A stretch of DNA of 64,000 bases from Sthenelais limicola. Lineage: Eukaryota; Annelida; Polychaeta; Phyllodocida; Sigalionidae. Under the pieces are notes generated by a model. That model was not told the DNA's origin and did not search any database. It saw nothing but the letters and a program-made list of their open reading frames with translations. The position numbers and the translations under genes were made by a program. The stretch lies in contig OW804096.1 of assembly GCA_942159475.1 (NCBI GenBank), positions 39,369,744-39,433,743 on the forward strand, in the 5' to 3' direction. Shown one piece after another: positions 12,191 to 23,200 of this stretch. The stretch's first letter is position 1. Every line of letters starts with the position of its first letter.

Positions 12191-12659
12191 TATAGATACC
12201 GTATTTCCTTTAATTATCGTCTCCTGTGCTGATTAAATCCAGGCAATTCTTTTTGATCCAAAATATAATATGAAAAAAATATCCAGAGATTGTGAAATCT
12301 TGCTATATTTCAAGATTGAGTGTCAATTGAAATATAAGATCATTGATGCATTTGCCCTGATAAATCATAATTTACACTTGGCAGTATTTTTAAGGAAATA
12401 CGATCGTGCTTTAACGGTACAAGAACGGCTTGTCTTTTGTTATTTTGAGGGGCTGATACGTCTCTGGCTCAAATCAAACATCCTCATTTTAAGATCATAA
12501 GAGCAGCATAAGGTGTGCCAATAAATAGCACTGTGTTTGGTATTGTGTTACTATAGTCATGCTCTTGTTCTGCTCATGTTATGCTCAAGAGCGACTCACT
12601 TATAGGGAGCAGCAGCGCAGGAGAAAAATCGCTCCACGATAATGGGTGAAATCGTCAGA

Positions 12660-12866
12660 AAGAGTCTTCACCAATCCTCTCCAATATCCCAAATTTAAGA
12701 CAAAAATCATCAGAATACAGTTTAACATAACAGAACAGATTGTGTAAATCAACACAATGCCAAAACTATTCAGGTATACCTAGTATTTATCACTTTTCGG
12801 CCTTATGTAGCGAAATTTACTAAATGTATAGGGCTGCCGAGTATACATTTTTGGTGATCTGGCCCT
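12660..12866 (-). mobile_element. MITE family 2 copy, opposite orientation
   Basis: Contains CTTCACCAATCCTCTCCAAT, ATACAGTTTAACATAAC, GGTATACCTAGTATTTATCA and ATACATTTTTGGTGATCTGGCCCT, the reverse-strand counterpart of the copy at 11953. Confidence 0.7.
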
Positions 12867-14672
12867 AGATACAAGCTGAAAAAGTTAAAAAATAAAAAAA
12901 AAGCTAAGAATTTCTTTGAATTTTTTAAAAAGAAGAAAATAGTCGAGAACCGTCTTGTTAGTGTGTGATAAGCTGATGAGAAATAAGAGTTCCTAGTGAG
13001 CAATGTTCTGGCAGTTGAATCGCATCTTTATACATACCCTAGAATGCCTTTCAAGGGTGATTAATTAATCATCAGTAGGTCCTGGTAACTTAATAATTAG
13101 CAGTTCATTTACCCCATCCCATTGACAGACTACAGTTTTGGATAGATAGCATTAAATATTGGAACTATTTTCGAATGGGCATTTACCGTTACGCATATTA
13201 ATTCTAGAAGTCCTCGACCTGTCATTCGGATTGCTGTTGAAGTATTATTTTGTTTTCAATTTCCCTGCTATTGCAAATAAAAATTTGTTTTGGTCATAAG
13301 TGTCCTTTGATTACAATAACTATTTGTACTTTTAAAATCAAGGATGAATAGAAACAAGTGCATGACAATGCATCACAATTTTTATTATATGAAGCAATCA
13401 ATGTAAAACAAATATCTTAATGAGAAACAACTTGTTTGTTATTGTTAAAGAAGTAACTTTATAAAGGTGAAAGGCAGAGCAGGACATTTTTTTAAGATTG
13501 ATCTGGGAATTAGAGAGTTATATCACAAATGTGTTAGCAAATCTTATTCCAAAATAAACCCTAAAAGTTATAATTAATTCATTCGCAATTTTAAAATTGA
13601 TTTGTTCCCTTTTTGGCATCCGACTGGCAAAATGGATGAGTGCAGTGGAGGGCCTAAATGTAAAACTAGCCTGATACAAAATTCACAGATTATCTATTGG
13701 AGGCTTATCAGATTTCTATATAGTGTAGATGCCGATGTTTTGAGAGAGAAATTAGACATTATGCATTTTAAACGTAATTCAAACTCCATTCAGATAGTTA
13801 GGTGCATGACAGACTTGCTTAAAACCTTTATTTCGAATGTCTCGAATTTCGAATTGCTGTGAATTTTTGGATTGTTGGTTCTTCCAGTGGCTGTATCTTT
13901 TTATCTCCAGTTCAAATGGCCGTTTTGAATTTCAATTTCGTGGCTTTATTATTTTCCATAATTTTTTGGCTTATTTGATTTGGAGTTATTTGCACACAAG
14001 TTAAATTCCGATGGGACGGTCATGGATGACTTTTGTTATTCAAGATGAAATGTTTGAATTCTGTTTTCTTTGGCGTTTTATTATTCTCCATTTACTGCTG
14101 CATTTGTTTAACTTCCTAATATTTGGTTTGTTGATTTTTAATCGGTCCCACGGCAGATGATTTAATTTCCCTTTTCTCTGATTGTCCATCCCATTATCCC
14201 ATATTTATTTCCAACCCGATATCCATCATTTAATTTTTGGTTTTGATTAGAATCATGTCTTTTTTGTCCAACGGTTGTACATGTATATATAAGCCATTTT
14301 ACAAAAGTCATTTTTATCTTGGGCTATTTTTACAATAATCTACAACTATTGGAATGACAGCAGTGACTTCCTTAAACAAAGACCGCACTGCACATGTCTA
14401 GACACTACCCATTTCCGGTTCCGGCAGTTTATCAGGCACTACTGAAGCATTCATTCAAGAAGATGCTGATCTTCAAACATGTTTTTTAGATGATTTGAAG
14501 AGAGAAACAAACCACCCATCCACTGGTCAAGCATGTGACCGAGCTAGCATCCTATACTACCAACCACCCCACAATTATGGGAACAGAAAGGAGAAAAATC
14601 AGCATTTTCTGTGTGTGTGTGTTTAACAAAAGAGGACATTTTTTGGTGTAACCTGGTGTCGTGTCTTTGCAG

Positions 14673-14867
14673 GTGTGCCTGCTTCGCGGAATGTTGTACA
14701 GTACGACTGTTGTCCCGAGCAATATATCGATATAACATTTACCATCAAAATCAGACGCAGAAAGCTCTACTACGTTTTTAACTTGGTTGTTCCTTGTCTC
14801 ATGCTTTCCGTACTCTCGATCTTGGTTTTCGCCATGCCCCCCGATGCAGGAGAGAAAATTGCATGTG
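14673..14867 (+). CDS. nAChR alternative exon a: loop C, TM1, start of TM2
   Basis: A 195-bp exon, phase 1 in and out, between acceptor tctttgcag and donor gtaggtc. It encodes GVPASRNVVQ, the loop C motif YDCCPEQY with vicinal cysteines, IDITFTIKIRRRKLYY, TM1 (VFNLVVPC onward, keeping the conserved Pro-Cys), a short PPDAG linker and GEKIACG at the cytoplasmic mouth of TM2. The pore has Ala at 2' and Cys at 3', where exon b has the canonical Ser and Leu. It has the same length and phase as exon b 99 bp downstream, so each can replace the other. Of 66 encoded residues, I count 48 identical to exon b. Confidence 0.93.
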
Positions 14868-14966
14868 GTAGGTCTATCTAACTATTAATTTTCTTCAGCA
14901 AAACAAACAAACAACCAAACAGTTGACGAAATGCCTTTGTTTTTTTCTTTTTCTCTGTGTTTCTAG
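14868..14966 (+). other. 99-bp intron separating the alternative exons
   Basis: The only short intron visible in this gene; the others are 2-10 kb. Donor gtaggtct, acceptor ttctag after a pyrimidine run of about 30 bases. Branch-point-like sequences are CTAAC about 10 bases after the donor and TTGAC near 14921. If the branch point is near the donor, direct splicing of a to b could be sterically hindered. Confidence 0.7.
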
Positions 14967-15161
14967 GTGTACCAGCAAAACGCAATGTTGTGCAATACGA
15001 TTGCTGTCCCGAACAATATATAGATATAACCTTTACCATTCACATTCGGAGGAGAACTCTCTATTATGGATTTAACTTAATAATCCCATGTGTTTTGATA
15101 TCATCTATGGCTCTGCTGACATTTACCCTTCCTCCCGACGCTGGGGAGAAGATTTCCCTAG
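14967..15161 (+). CDS. nAChR alternative exon b: loop C, TM1, start of TM2
   Basis: A 195-bp exon, phase 1 in and out, between acceptor gtttctag and donor gtaagatc. It encodes [37 protein letters not shown]1 ([16 protein letters not shown]), a PPDAG linker and GEKISLG. The GEKISLG ending is the standard alpha7-type pore start (Glu -1', Lys 0', Ser 2', Leu 3'), so this is the canonical member of the pair. The donor gtaag is stronger than that of exon a. Confidence 0.94.
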
Positions 15162-15728
15162 GTAAGATCTCTAGGGCATATACAGGGACGGGCTACCTAC
15201 TTATGTACAATTACTCACGTAATATTTTTTTAAAATCAAATTCAACTAAAATCAATCTCAATGATTTAGGACAGGTGGAACTATGGGTTTTTTTCATTTT
15301 TTTTTTCATCATAAAAGGGGATTAAGATCCTATGATTTTATTTGAATAATGAAAACAAGTTGTACATTTCAAGGCGGCCTGGCTCATTTGCATACGAGGC
15401 CACTGCGCATGTCAGAGGCAATGATGAATTATGGGATTGGAAATATGTAATCCATTTTCTGTGCATTATTGTTTCGCATCTCAATTGCTCTTTTTAGTTC
15501 CTTTACTTAGGAGTATAGCTGATTATACTGCTCTTAAATGAAATCTACTTGCCTACTTTCTACTTAAATTAAATCAAATTATCAATGAGAAAAGAATAAT
15601 AATTACCATAATTCTGAAACAAATCTGTATTCAAAATGGCCTCATTGCAACCGTTGCCCTTGTGTAGGCCTACAGGCTTCTACACTTATGAATGGCACTC
15701 CATGTGTGACATAATCAATATGACTGTG

Positions 15729-15774
15729 TGACGTCACTTTATCCGTATGACGTCACCATGGCAGTGTGACGTCA
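15729..15774. promoter_or_regulatory. Three perfect CREs at 19-bp spacing
   Basis: The palindrome TGACGTCA occurs at 15729-15736, 15748-15755 and 15767-15774, each start exactly 19 bp after the last. Intervening sequence differs between repeats. TGACGTCA is the full cAMP-response element bound by CREB/ATF bZIP dimers. A TATATAA sequence at 15841-15847 follows 67 bp after the last site, so an intronic enhancer or alternative promoter is possible. Function is inferred. Confidence 0.6.
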
Positions 15775-16910
15775 TCATGACCTATTTAAATCACTTGATA
15801 GGTCGGTCACGTCTGCATGTGATGTTGTAAGACTGGACTGTATATAACTACCTGAGCGATATTTAACAGACAGAAATGAGTTACACTGGCATACATATTG
15901 ATTTTTTATGTTTTTGAAAGGATTTTCTTTTACTAAATTGAAAAGTTGCACATTATTCATTCAAAACAAAATTAACCCTATAGTGTCATTTATATATTTG
16001 AGTGTTTTATATCGCTGTATTTCTGCGGAAAGTAAAACACACACACAAGCTTATTATTGTTTGCTCATGAAAAAGGTGGTTTACAACCATTAGGTTAATT
16101 GTAAACATACCAAACAATTCCGAAGCCAGATTATTAGTTGATCAATATTAGTATCATCAAGTAAACAAAACCTTAGACTTGTTGCAATTTTTGGAATTGA
16201 AAAGTAGATGTATGTTCTATAGTATACACTATTATGACTTTATGATTAAATTTGAAGGCAGAAATCTAATCATATAATCGTCTGTTATTTCAATTAAATT
16301 GACCACCTGTGGGTGTTTAAGTGGTCAGCATATGGACTGAGAAATTAACCTTTGGCAATGTTAAGGGTTGATCATAGGGACAAGCTTGTGCACACCTAGA
16401 GCATAAGTGAAACACGTTACAAATATCTACGAAAATTTGATCAAATTCGAAAGACTATTTGTATTCCAATAGATATTACATGAATCGGACTGCAGGTTAA
16501 GCATTGGCTAAAAGCGCACGTTAAATGCAGAAATATTAATGCTAATTAAAAAGACTTAGATAATCTCAATGAATCTATCAAATTTTAAACAGATGTGTCT
16601 CAAATATCACCTTGTGAATTTCCTATCAAAAATAAATATCAATGTGAATGAAAGAAAATTTAAATTATTTGGATGTTGATGTTTTTAATTTCTAAGAAAG
16701 CGCCAATCAAAACTGTACAATGTATTTAAATCTACAGTTTATTTTAGTTTATTGTTTTCTAGTGTAACAACTTCAATGTTTTATACATAATTATTTGTTA
16801 TCATACACATATTTCTTGGCATGTATTGAACTGGCATTGACATCCATGTTTGTACCACTGTCGACCATATTCTGTACATAATATAGACACAACACTGTTT
16901 AGGCTGTTAC

Positions 16911-17343
16911 TATATGTCATGTGTTTCGGGAAAATGAGTCACAAGTCGAAAAAAATGATATTTTTCAAAGTCTTTTATTTAAAAGTTTCCTTCATAGAAG
17001 TGTTCCCTTTTTTTTGGTATCTACCCCCTTTGCTCCTATTAATTCATATCCCAAATTTTAAGATTGTGTATTAAATATTTTCGTGCAGTACTAATGGTAT
17101 CTGTAGCTACTTTACTAGTAAGTGTCCACCCAGAAATACTGCAAACATTTTCTATCAAGAATACAAATATCAAACTTGAAATAAAGAAATTTACAAAATT
17201 TACAGAATATAAAAATACTTAATAAATGTCCCAATGTTTACCATCATTGGATTCCCCTAGATCTCATCTTGTCAAATATGATGATATCTCAACATCAATT
17301 TTTGCTACTTGTGGCTCATTTTCCAGTAACACATCTCATATGT
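16911..17343 (+). mobile_element. MITE family 1 copy, near full length
   Basis: Starts TATATGTCATGTGTTTCGGGAAAATGAGTCACAAGTCG. Ends with the inverted ACTTGTGGCTCATTTTCCAGTAACACATCTCATATG. About 430 bp. Internal blocks AGCTACTTTACTAGTAAGTG and TCATCTTGTCAAATATGATGATATC. Among the best-preserved copies for deriving a consensus. Confidence 0.82.
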
Positions 17344-18399
17344 TTTCATGCATTTACCAACTGTATGTAGCTATGTCTGTAAGCGGTCCCAAAATTGTAG
17401 AGAATAAATATGATAAAGAAATCCCTTGTCCCCTAGCTGTACAGTAGCCACGACAGCCTTCAAATACTGTCACGGCTTGGCCACCAGATGGTGTTAGTAG
17501 TCAATATATATTGATATACGTAGTTTTCGCTAGAGGGCACCACTGGTATTGTGATAAGTAATGACACAGTCGTTCGCCAGAGGGACCCTAATTTGTGATT
17601 ATAGGTCGCGGGCTCGCTGCTGAGTCATTTCAATGTTTTGCTCGTGGGCAAGCAAGCTTTGGGATGTTTATATGAATATCTATTTGTGTACATATAATGT
17701 ATATATGAATATTTCTGTGTATGGTATTATGGTAGTGGTACGATGCTGTGCCTACAACTAACGCAGCCTGGGTGTGTTAATATGTGGCACAACTGTTGAG
17801 CAATATTGATAAGAGTTTGATGTTGAAGGCGTTGAAACCTTATTCATGTTTAATAGTACCACAGGAAGAATCTACGCAATACAATAATTTTCTGTCCGAA
17901 TGAACGGGCTGAACGTTCTGTACATATGTTAAAAGACTTTTTGTCAGATGTTGTTGCTAGTATCTTGTAAGAAAAGTCAAAATTTCCATATTGGTTGCTA
18001 TGTTTAAAATTTAAAGAGCAACTAATGTGATTATAGAATTGATATGATACTCTAAGACGCATCATGAAATTGCATGGTAATGTTTAAAAAGCTTTCAAAA
18101 CAGTCAACATCCATTTATCTTTTCAATATTCAAGAGATTAGAAACCAGGATAGAGATGTATATTTTGACTAGTCTTTCAAATAATGACAGTATCGATCAC
18201 ACTTGATGAATTCAAATGCTTTCGTTGCCTTTGAAAAAGTTTTACTTTGAATAGAACACTCTTGGTCTTAATTGACAACAACGCCAATGTTTTACGTCGG
18301 GAGCCAATGAAAATCGACTCTTAAAGTTGCACTCTCAATTATTGCAACAAAAGAAATCCGATATAAATGGAATTATCAATATTTAGCTGCTGTCATAAA

Positions 18400-18798
18400 T
18401 AATGTAATGTGTTACAGGTAAATGAGTCACAAGTCGAAAAATTGATATTTTTCAAAAGGATTCATTCACAAGATGTCTTTGTGGGATTATACTCACTTTT
18501 GGCAGCAACATGGAATGCATGTGCCAAATTCCAACAGAGTGTATCAATATCTCCATGATTTTCTAAGGTCATCCCATGGAGTATATCTAGAGTATATAAG
18601 GATGGTTAAGCCAGAAATATTGAAAAGTTGCTTTTTCAAAAGTAAAAATATCAGGCTTAAAATATGAAAATACTTATTAGATGTCCTAATGTTTACCACC
18701 ATTTGAATCGGTCTTATCTCATCTCTCCCATTATGAAGATATTTCAAAATCCATATTTAGTGACTGTGACTCATATTCCTAAAACACATCATATATGT
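18400..18798 (+). mobile_element. MITE family 1 copy
   Basis: Starts TAATGTGTTACAGGTAAATGAGTCACAAGTCG. Ends GTGACTCATATTCCTAAAACACATCATATA. Shares ATTAGATGTCCTAATGTTTACC and AAGGTCATCCCATGGAGTATAT with the other copies. Confidence 0.82.
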
Positions 18799-20123
18799 TC
18801 CACAAGAATTCAAATCGGCCGACTGACAAGAAGCCCTTGTAAGCGATAATAAGTTAAACTACCGCAGGAAAGGATTTCAGTGGGTCACCAAAACGTTGAA
18901 TGTGGACTTAATTAAGCCCTGTACCAAAAACGGTGAATGAAATCCGCCAGAAATGTGGTCACTTTCAAATGGGTAGCAATGGAATGGAATTAAAGTTGCG
19001 ATGTAGACAAATTCTGATTAATGCTAACTGAGAATGCATCTTTAACTCGGCTATGATAATATATTTCAGTCAGATTACCTAAAGCCCAGGTTTTTAAAAA
19101 CAACCACAAATTGGGTGGTTTTAAGACTCAGACTTCTTATGGTTGTGATCGATGTTTGTCAAAATCATAGAAAACATGTATATATATATAATAGGAAATA
19201 CATAGAAATATCTTGGTGCATATTTTCAGAATTATTTTATTGGTCAGGTCAAAAGTACCTAATAAAATACATGAATAATTAAGGGGAAAACGTTTCGCAA
19301 ATTGAGATACAAATTCGCATGGATGTAATGTGTTCAAATGTCATGAAATTGTGATATTTGTTAGTAAGTTTATAGTAACACATATATTTTCCATCTCCAC
19401 AGAATATTATACATACTATAGGTTATTCAATTACTAATTGAAATGCTCAGAAAAATATAGTCACCTTATTGTTTAAAGTTGGTTAAGCTATCAAAAATCT
19501 ACAATTTGCTTTTCTAAAAGAAAAGCCTCTATAAAAGCTAGATAGAAATGATTTGAAGTAACTGACTGAGACTCAAAATACAGCTCAACCTGGGAAAACA
19601 GATTCGATTCAGATGTAGCATATTCAGGTCTAATTAGTACCTTAACCTCCAAACATGGAAAAAAACAGTTGTATATAATTTTTAAAATATGTAAATATGA
19701 TAATTGTGTGTGTCTTGGTGACCGGGCCAATATACATAATACCAGTGACCTAATCCCCTTATATTAGTATTATTATTATTATCATCACCATCATGTATTC
19801 CTCATCTGTAGATCATTAGGGGACATGTCAAAATCATTCCACGAAATTTGCAAAACCTGTCTACGAAATCGATCGAAGTCCCAAGGGGTGGCCATTTATA
19901 TATATATGAAACTTCTCTCTAACTTCCCAAATTTCGCATGTTATTCACGAATTTTGCAACCAGGTTCAGGAATTTCGCAAAATAACTGTTGACATGGCCC
20001 TTAATATACAACATATACCATATACATCATCATACATTATACGCTCATAATCCTGCTCGCTACATTTTGTATTTGCTTATAATTATTATATGAAAATAAT
20101 GTGTCTTTTGTTCGTTATTCCAG

Positions 20124-20210
20124 GCGTCACTATCCTTCTATCCCTTACCGTGTTTCTCCTACTGGTAGCAGAAACAATGCCCCCAACCTCGGACGCAGTG
20201 CCACTTATAG
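20124..20210 (+). CDS. nAChR exon: TM2 pore helix and TM2-TM3 loop
   Basis: An 87-bp exon, phase 1 in and out, between acceptor ttattccag and donor gtgagcat. It encodes [20 protein letters not shown] followed by TSDAVPLIG. This is the channel-lining helix with the Leu 9' gate, Val 13' and the extracellular Glu 20'. The 87-bp size equals vertebrate alpha7 exon 8 as I recall it. It joins either 195-bp exon to complete TM2, so 2' and 3' come from the alternative exon and 5' onward from here. Confidence 0.95.
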
Positions 20211-23200
20211 GTGAGCATGTGATGACAGGGTTGCCCCATCAAAGCATCCACACGAGCAACACTAGTGATTATATACCCTGCAACTCTTTCACACCGAATA
20301 GTGGCCGGTGTCGATAATCATTGCACCAGAGTAGCTCATTCCATAAAACCCCTAATGATGAGTATGATGATGGTCTTGTTAATTGTTTAAATCAAACTAA
20401 AATTAAAAAGAAAAATTAAACTAGAATTATTTTCCTGTATTAGATTTTTTTCTTTCTACATTAAGCATGCCCACAGGCTTGATGGAATGAGGATGGTAAT
20501 GTTGTTTTATCTTCTGGTGAGATACTTAACTTTCCTCCAATAGTGATAAATTTACCCTGCCAATTATGGAGCATCTAAATTCATAATATCACATCACAAT
20601 ACCATTTAAATTATTATCAGTATGATCTATAAATCGATAAATGATTTAAGAGTTAAATGATTTAAATTGAAAAGTAGATTTGGCTATAAGTTTATTATTG
20701 CGTCTTCTACGTGGTGTGTCTAGGTGAATCCAATATCCTTCAAAGGGAAGGATTAAGTATAATTCAGCAAAACTAAACACACCTGATACCATGTAAACAC
20801 ACATAGCCCATGATCAAAATAAGATCATGAGAACATTGAGGGAATTAACTATTTTTAACAATGAAAGCTCCATGGTATTTGGCACTTCCTATGCATTTTT
20901 GTTCAATTCTAGGGCGAACCATTGAAGGAACCTTCAAGAAAAATAAATCTTATGAAAATACAAAAAAAAAATTAATACAAAATGATTTAAACTAAAAAAT
21001 AATAAACCAAAGAGATGCTAGCACCAACTATTATTCAGAATGGTTTGAGATGGCCAACTTTGGTTTTACTATTGATGAGTATTGAATTAAAAAAAAACAA
21101 CAACACAATTTGGGACATGAAACGGTTATGGAAAGCAGAAAGCCATGTTCGCTGTGAAAGAGTTGAGAGTAAGATACTAGTCCATGAAGACAAAGACGGA
21201 CCATTCCCTCTGACATAAACCAACCATTAGGCTTTCCACAAATATTTTCCTTTAAATTAACCAATAATTTAAACCCTAGATTATTATATCTCTATACTCC
21301 CCACTACTAAAATATGCATGATCACATTTCTAACCAATCACTCACTGTTCTTTATATATTCAATACACGCCTACTTATTGTTATACCTAACTATCGATCA
21401 TCATTAGCTTGCATGTCGTTTGCTGACGCCATTTTGGTATTTTGTACCCTTTTAACACAATTCTATTTATCATCGTATATCTAATGCTTTATATTTTCCG
21501 TAGTGATTGCTTTTTAGCTGCTTTTCTTTTGTCTAACTTTGCATTGTTATTTTTATTTGAGAAGTCTTTGACAATTTGTGAATGAAAGAATTTTGGTTGC
21601 CGAGAAGTATAGTATTTGCTACAGAGATAGCAAGAGGTAGACATTGCAGGGAATACAATAATTAGTTGATTGCATATTATGAACTGTAAAGAAGACTGGA
21701 GGCCTTGCCGCTCCTCATGTAGGTCGGCATCCTCACACAACAAAAGTAAAGATCATGTTCATACTTGACTAAAACTATCTATGGACGCTTTTGATGGTTT
21801 AACCACCTTCCCCGAGGAAAAAGAAAATCTCTTCCTTTTTTTCTTTTGTCGGCCCTCATTTAAAAGGCAAACAAATAACAAAAAGTCTACATAATGACTT
21901 AAACAGGAATACATTCCAGACAGCTTTACTGCCAAAAGTGGTAGTAAACCGTTACCGAATCACCAAGATAGTCTTCCAGCCAAAATAAATGATTTAAATA
22001 ATCACTTGTTATCTGGGCTATGTCTTTATTACTACTTGGTTCTAATCACAGAGTTGAGTGCCCCTGGTGAAATGCTAGCTTGCCCTTGTTGAAACTGCAT
22101 ACCAGAGAAACATTCACCCCAAGTGAGAACCATCAAAACGAAGAAGCTGATTACAAGTTGTGTTCTTGATTCATTCAAGTTAAGGCTACTACAAAGCAAA
22201 GTACCTGGTAATTCATTTAGATGAATACATAAAGCAGAAAGAACAGGCAATTTGGCTGATACAGAAAGATGTTGGTTTGTAAGTGAAAGCAACAGCGTCT
22301 GTGCATTCTCCTACCTGCATCTTATTACCACCTTGGTGAATGGCAGGTGGGATTCATTATCTCCCTTCTCCTATCTTAATGGAAACTTCTCCTTGCCAAA
22401 GAACTGAAGCAATGATGACTAACTGCTTGCTTAACAAACTTCTCTCCCTCCTGGTACCCATTTTCATTTAACAACATCAGAGACTGAGGATTTGTAAACA
22501 CTCTTAGAAAGAAAAGTTCTTGAAGATGGGTAGATCTATGACCTATGTTTTGCAGGGTGGTCTGGTGGATGGCCTTTAGAAGTGGCATGGGAATGGTATA
22601 GGTTTGAACCCTTACTCGGCTTTGATTTTACCTCCCCTCCAGGCACTAGTGGAGGACCACCTGCAGGAGCTAAATAATCTAGAAAACCAAATGCAGTTAC
22701 ATCAAATTAATTTTCTGGTTGTTTCAAAATTTACAAACCACTTTGCGAGTATTGAAATATTTTGGTTTGTCTTACATAGAGCAACCCTCAAATGGTTTCA
22801 ATTGTAGCTTAACTGCAAAGCACTTAAAAGCACTCAGAACCTAAAGTTAAATCTGTCTAAAAGTCCCTTATAGCTCTAAGAGTTTTGTTGGATGTTGGAA
22901 CAAAAACTGTGCCAGTAGAAAGGATGACCCTTGTTTCGTCTGAAAACAGCACAGCCCTAAATTTCGAATTTAGGGAAGATTTAATAATCACAAAGAACCT
23001 TTAAGTCTAAGAGTGTATGGCTGGGATCGATCAAGCTGATGACTCAGCAATGTAGGCACCAATATGTTTCACTATACAACCTTGGGTATTCGCCCTTGTT
23101 CATCTTGACAACCATGAGCAGATGATTGGTTCCCAAGGTCATTGAGCAGCTCTTCCAGGAGCCTTGTGAGCAACGCTTGTGAGCTTACCTCCCTCCCTAC

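Larger units (their letters stand above)
10419..14672 (+). other. Receptor intron before the alternative exons
   Basis: No exon seen. A short repeated TTGCAAGAG motif lies just after the donor (10452-10482). Two inward-related copies of MITE family 2 lie at 11953-12190 and 12660-12866. A sequence at 12197 starts TACCGTATTTCC like the element at 1735. The intron ends with acceptor gtgtctttgcag at 14672. Confidence 0.55.
15162..20123 (+). other. Receptor intron after the alternative exons
   Basis: No further copy of the 195-bp exon was found here. It contains a triple CRE array (listed), an ATTTGCAT octamer at 15386-15393, two full MITE family 1 copies (16911-17343 and 18400-18798), and TGCTGAGTCA (antioxidant-response/MARE-like) at 17618-17627. 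A fragment near 18310 (TTAAAGTTGCACTCTC) belongs to the TTAA MITE family. It ends at acceptor ttattccag, 20123. Confidence 0.55.

Noticed and set aside
15162..20123. A third alternative copy of the 195-bp exon
   Set aside because: Looked for vicinal-Cys (YDCC) and GEKI-encoding sequence on either side of the pair and in the reverse strand. None seen.
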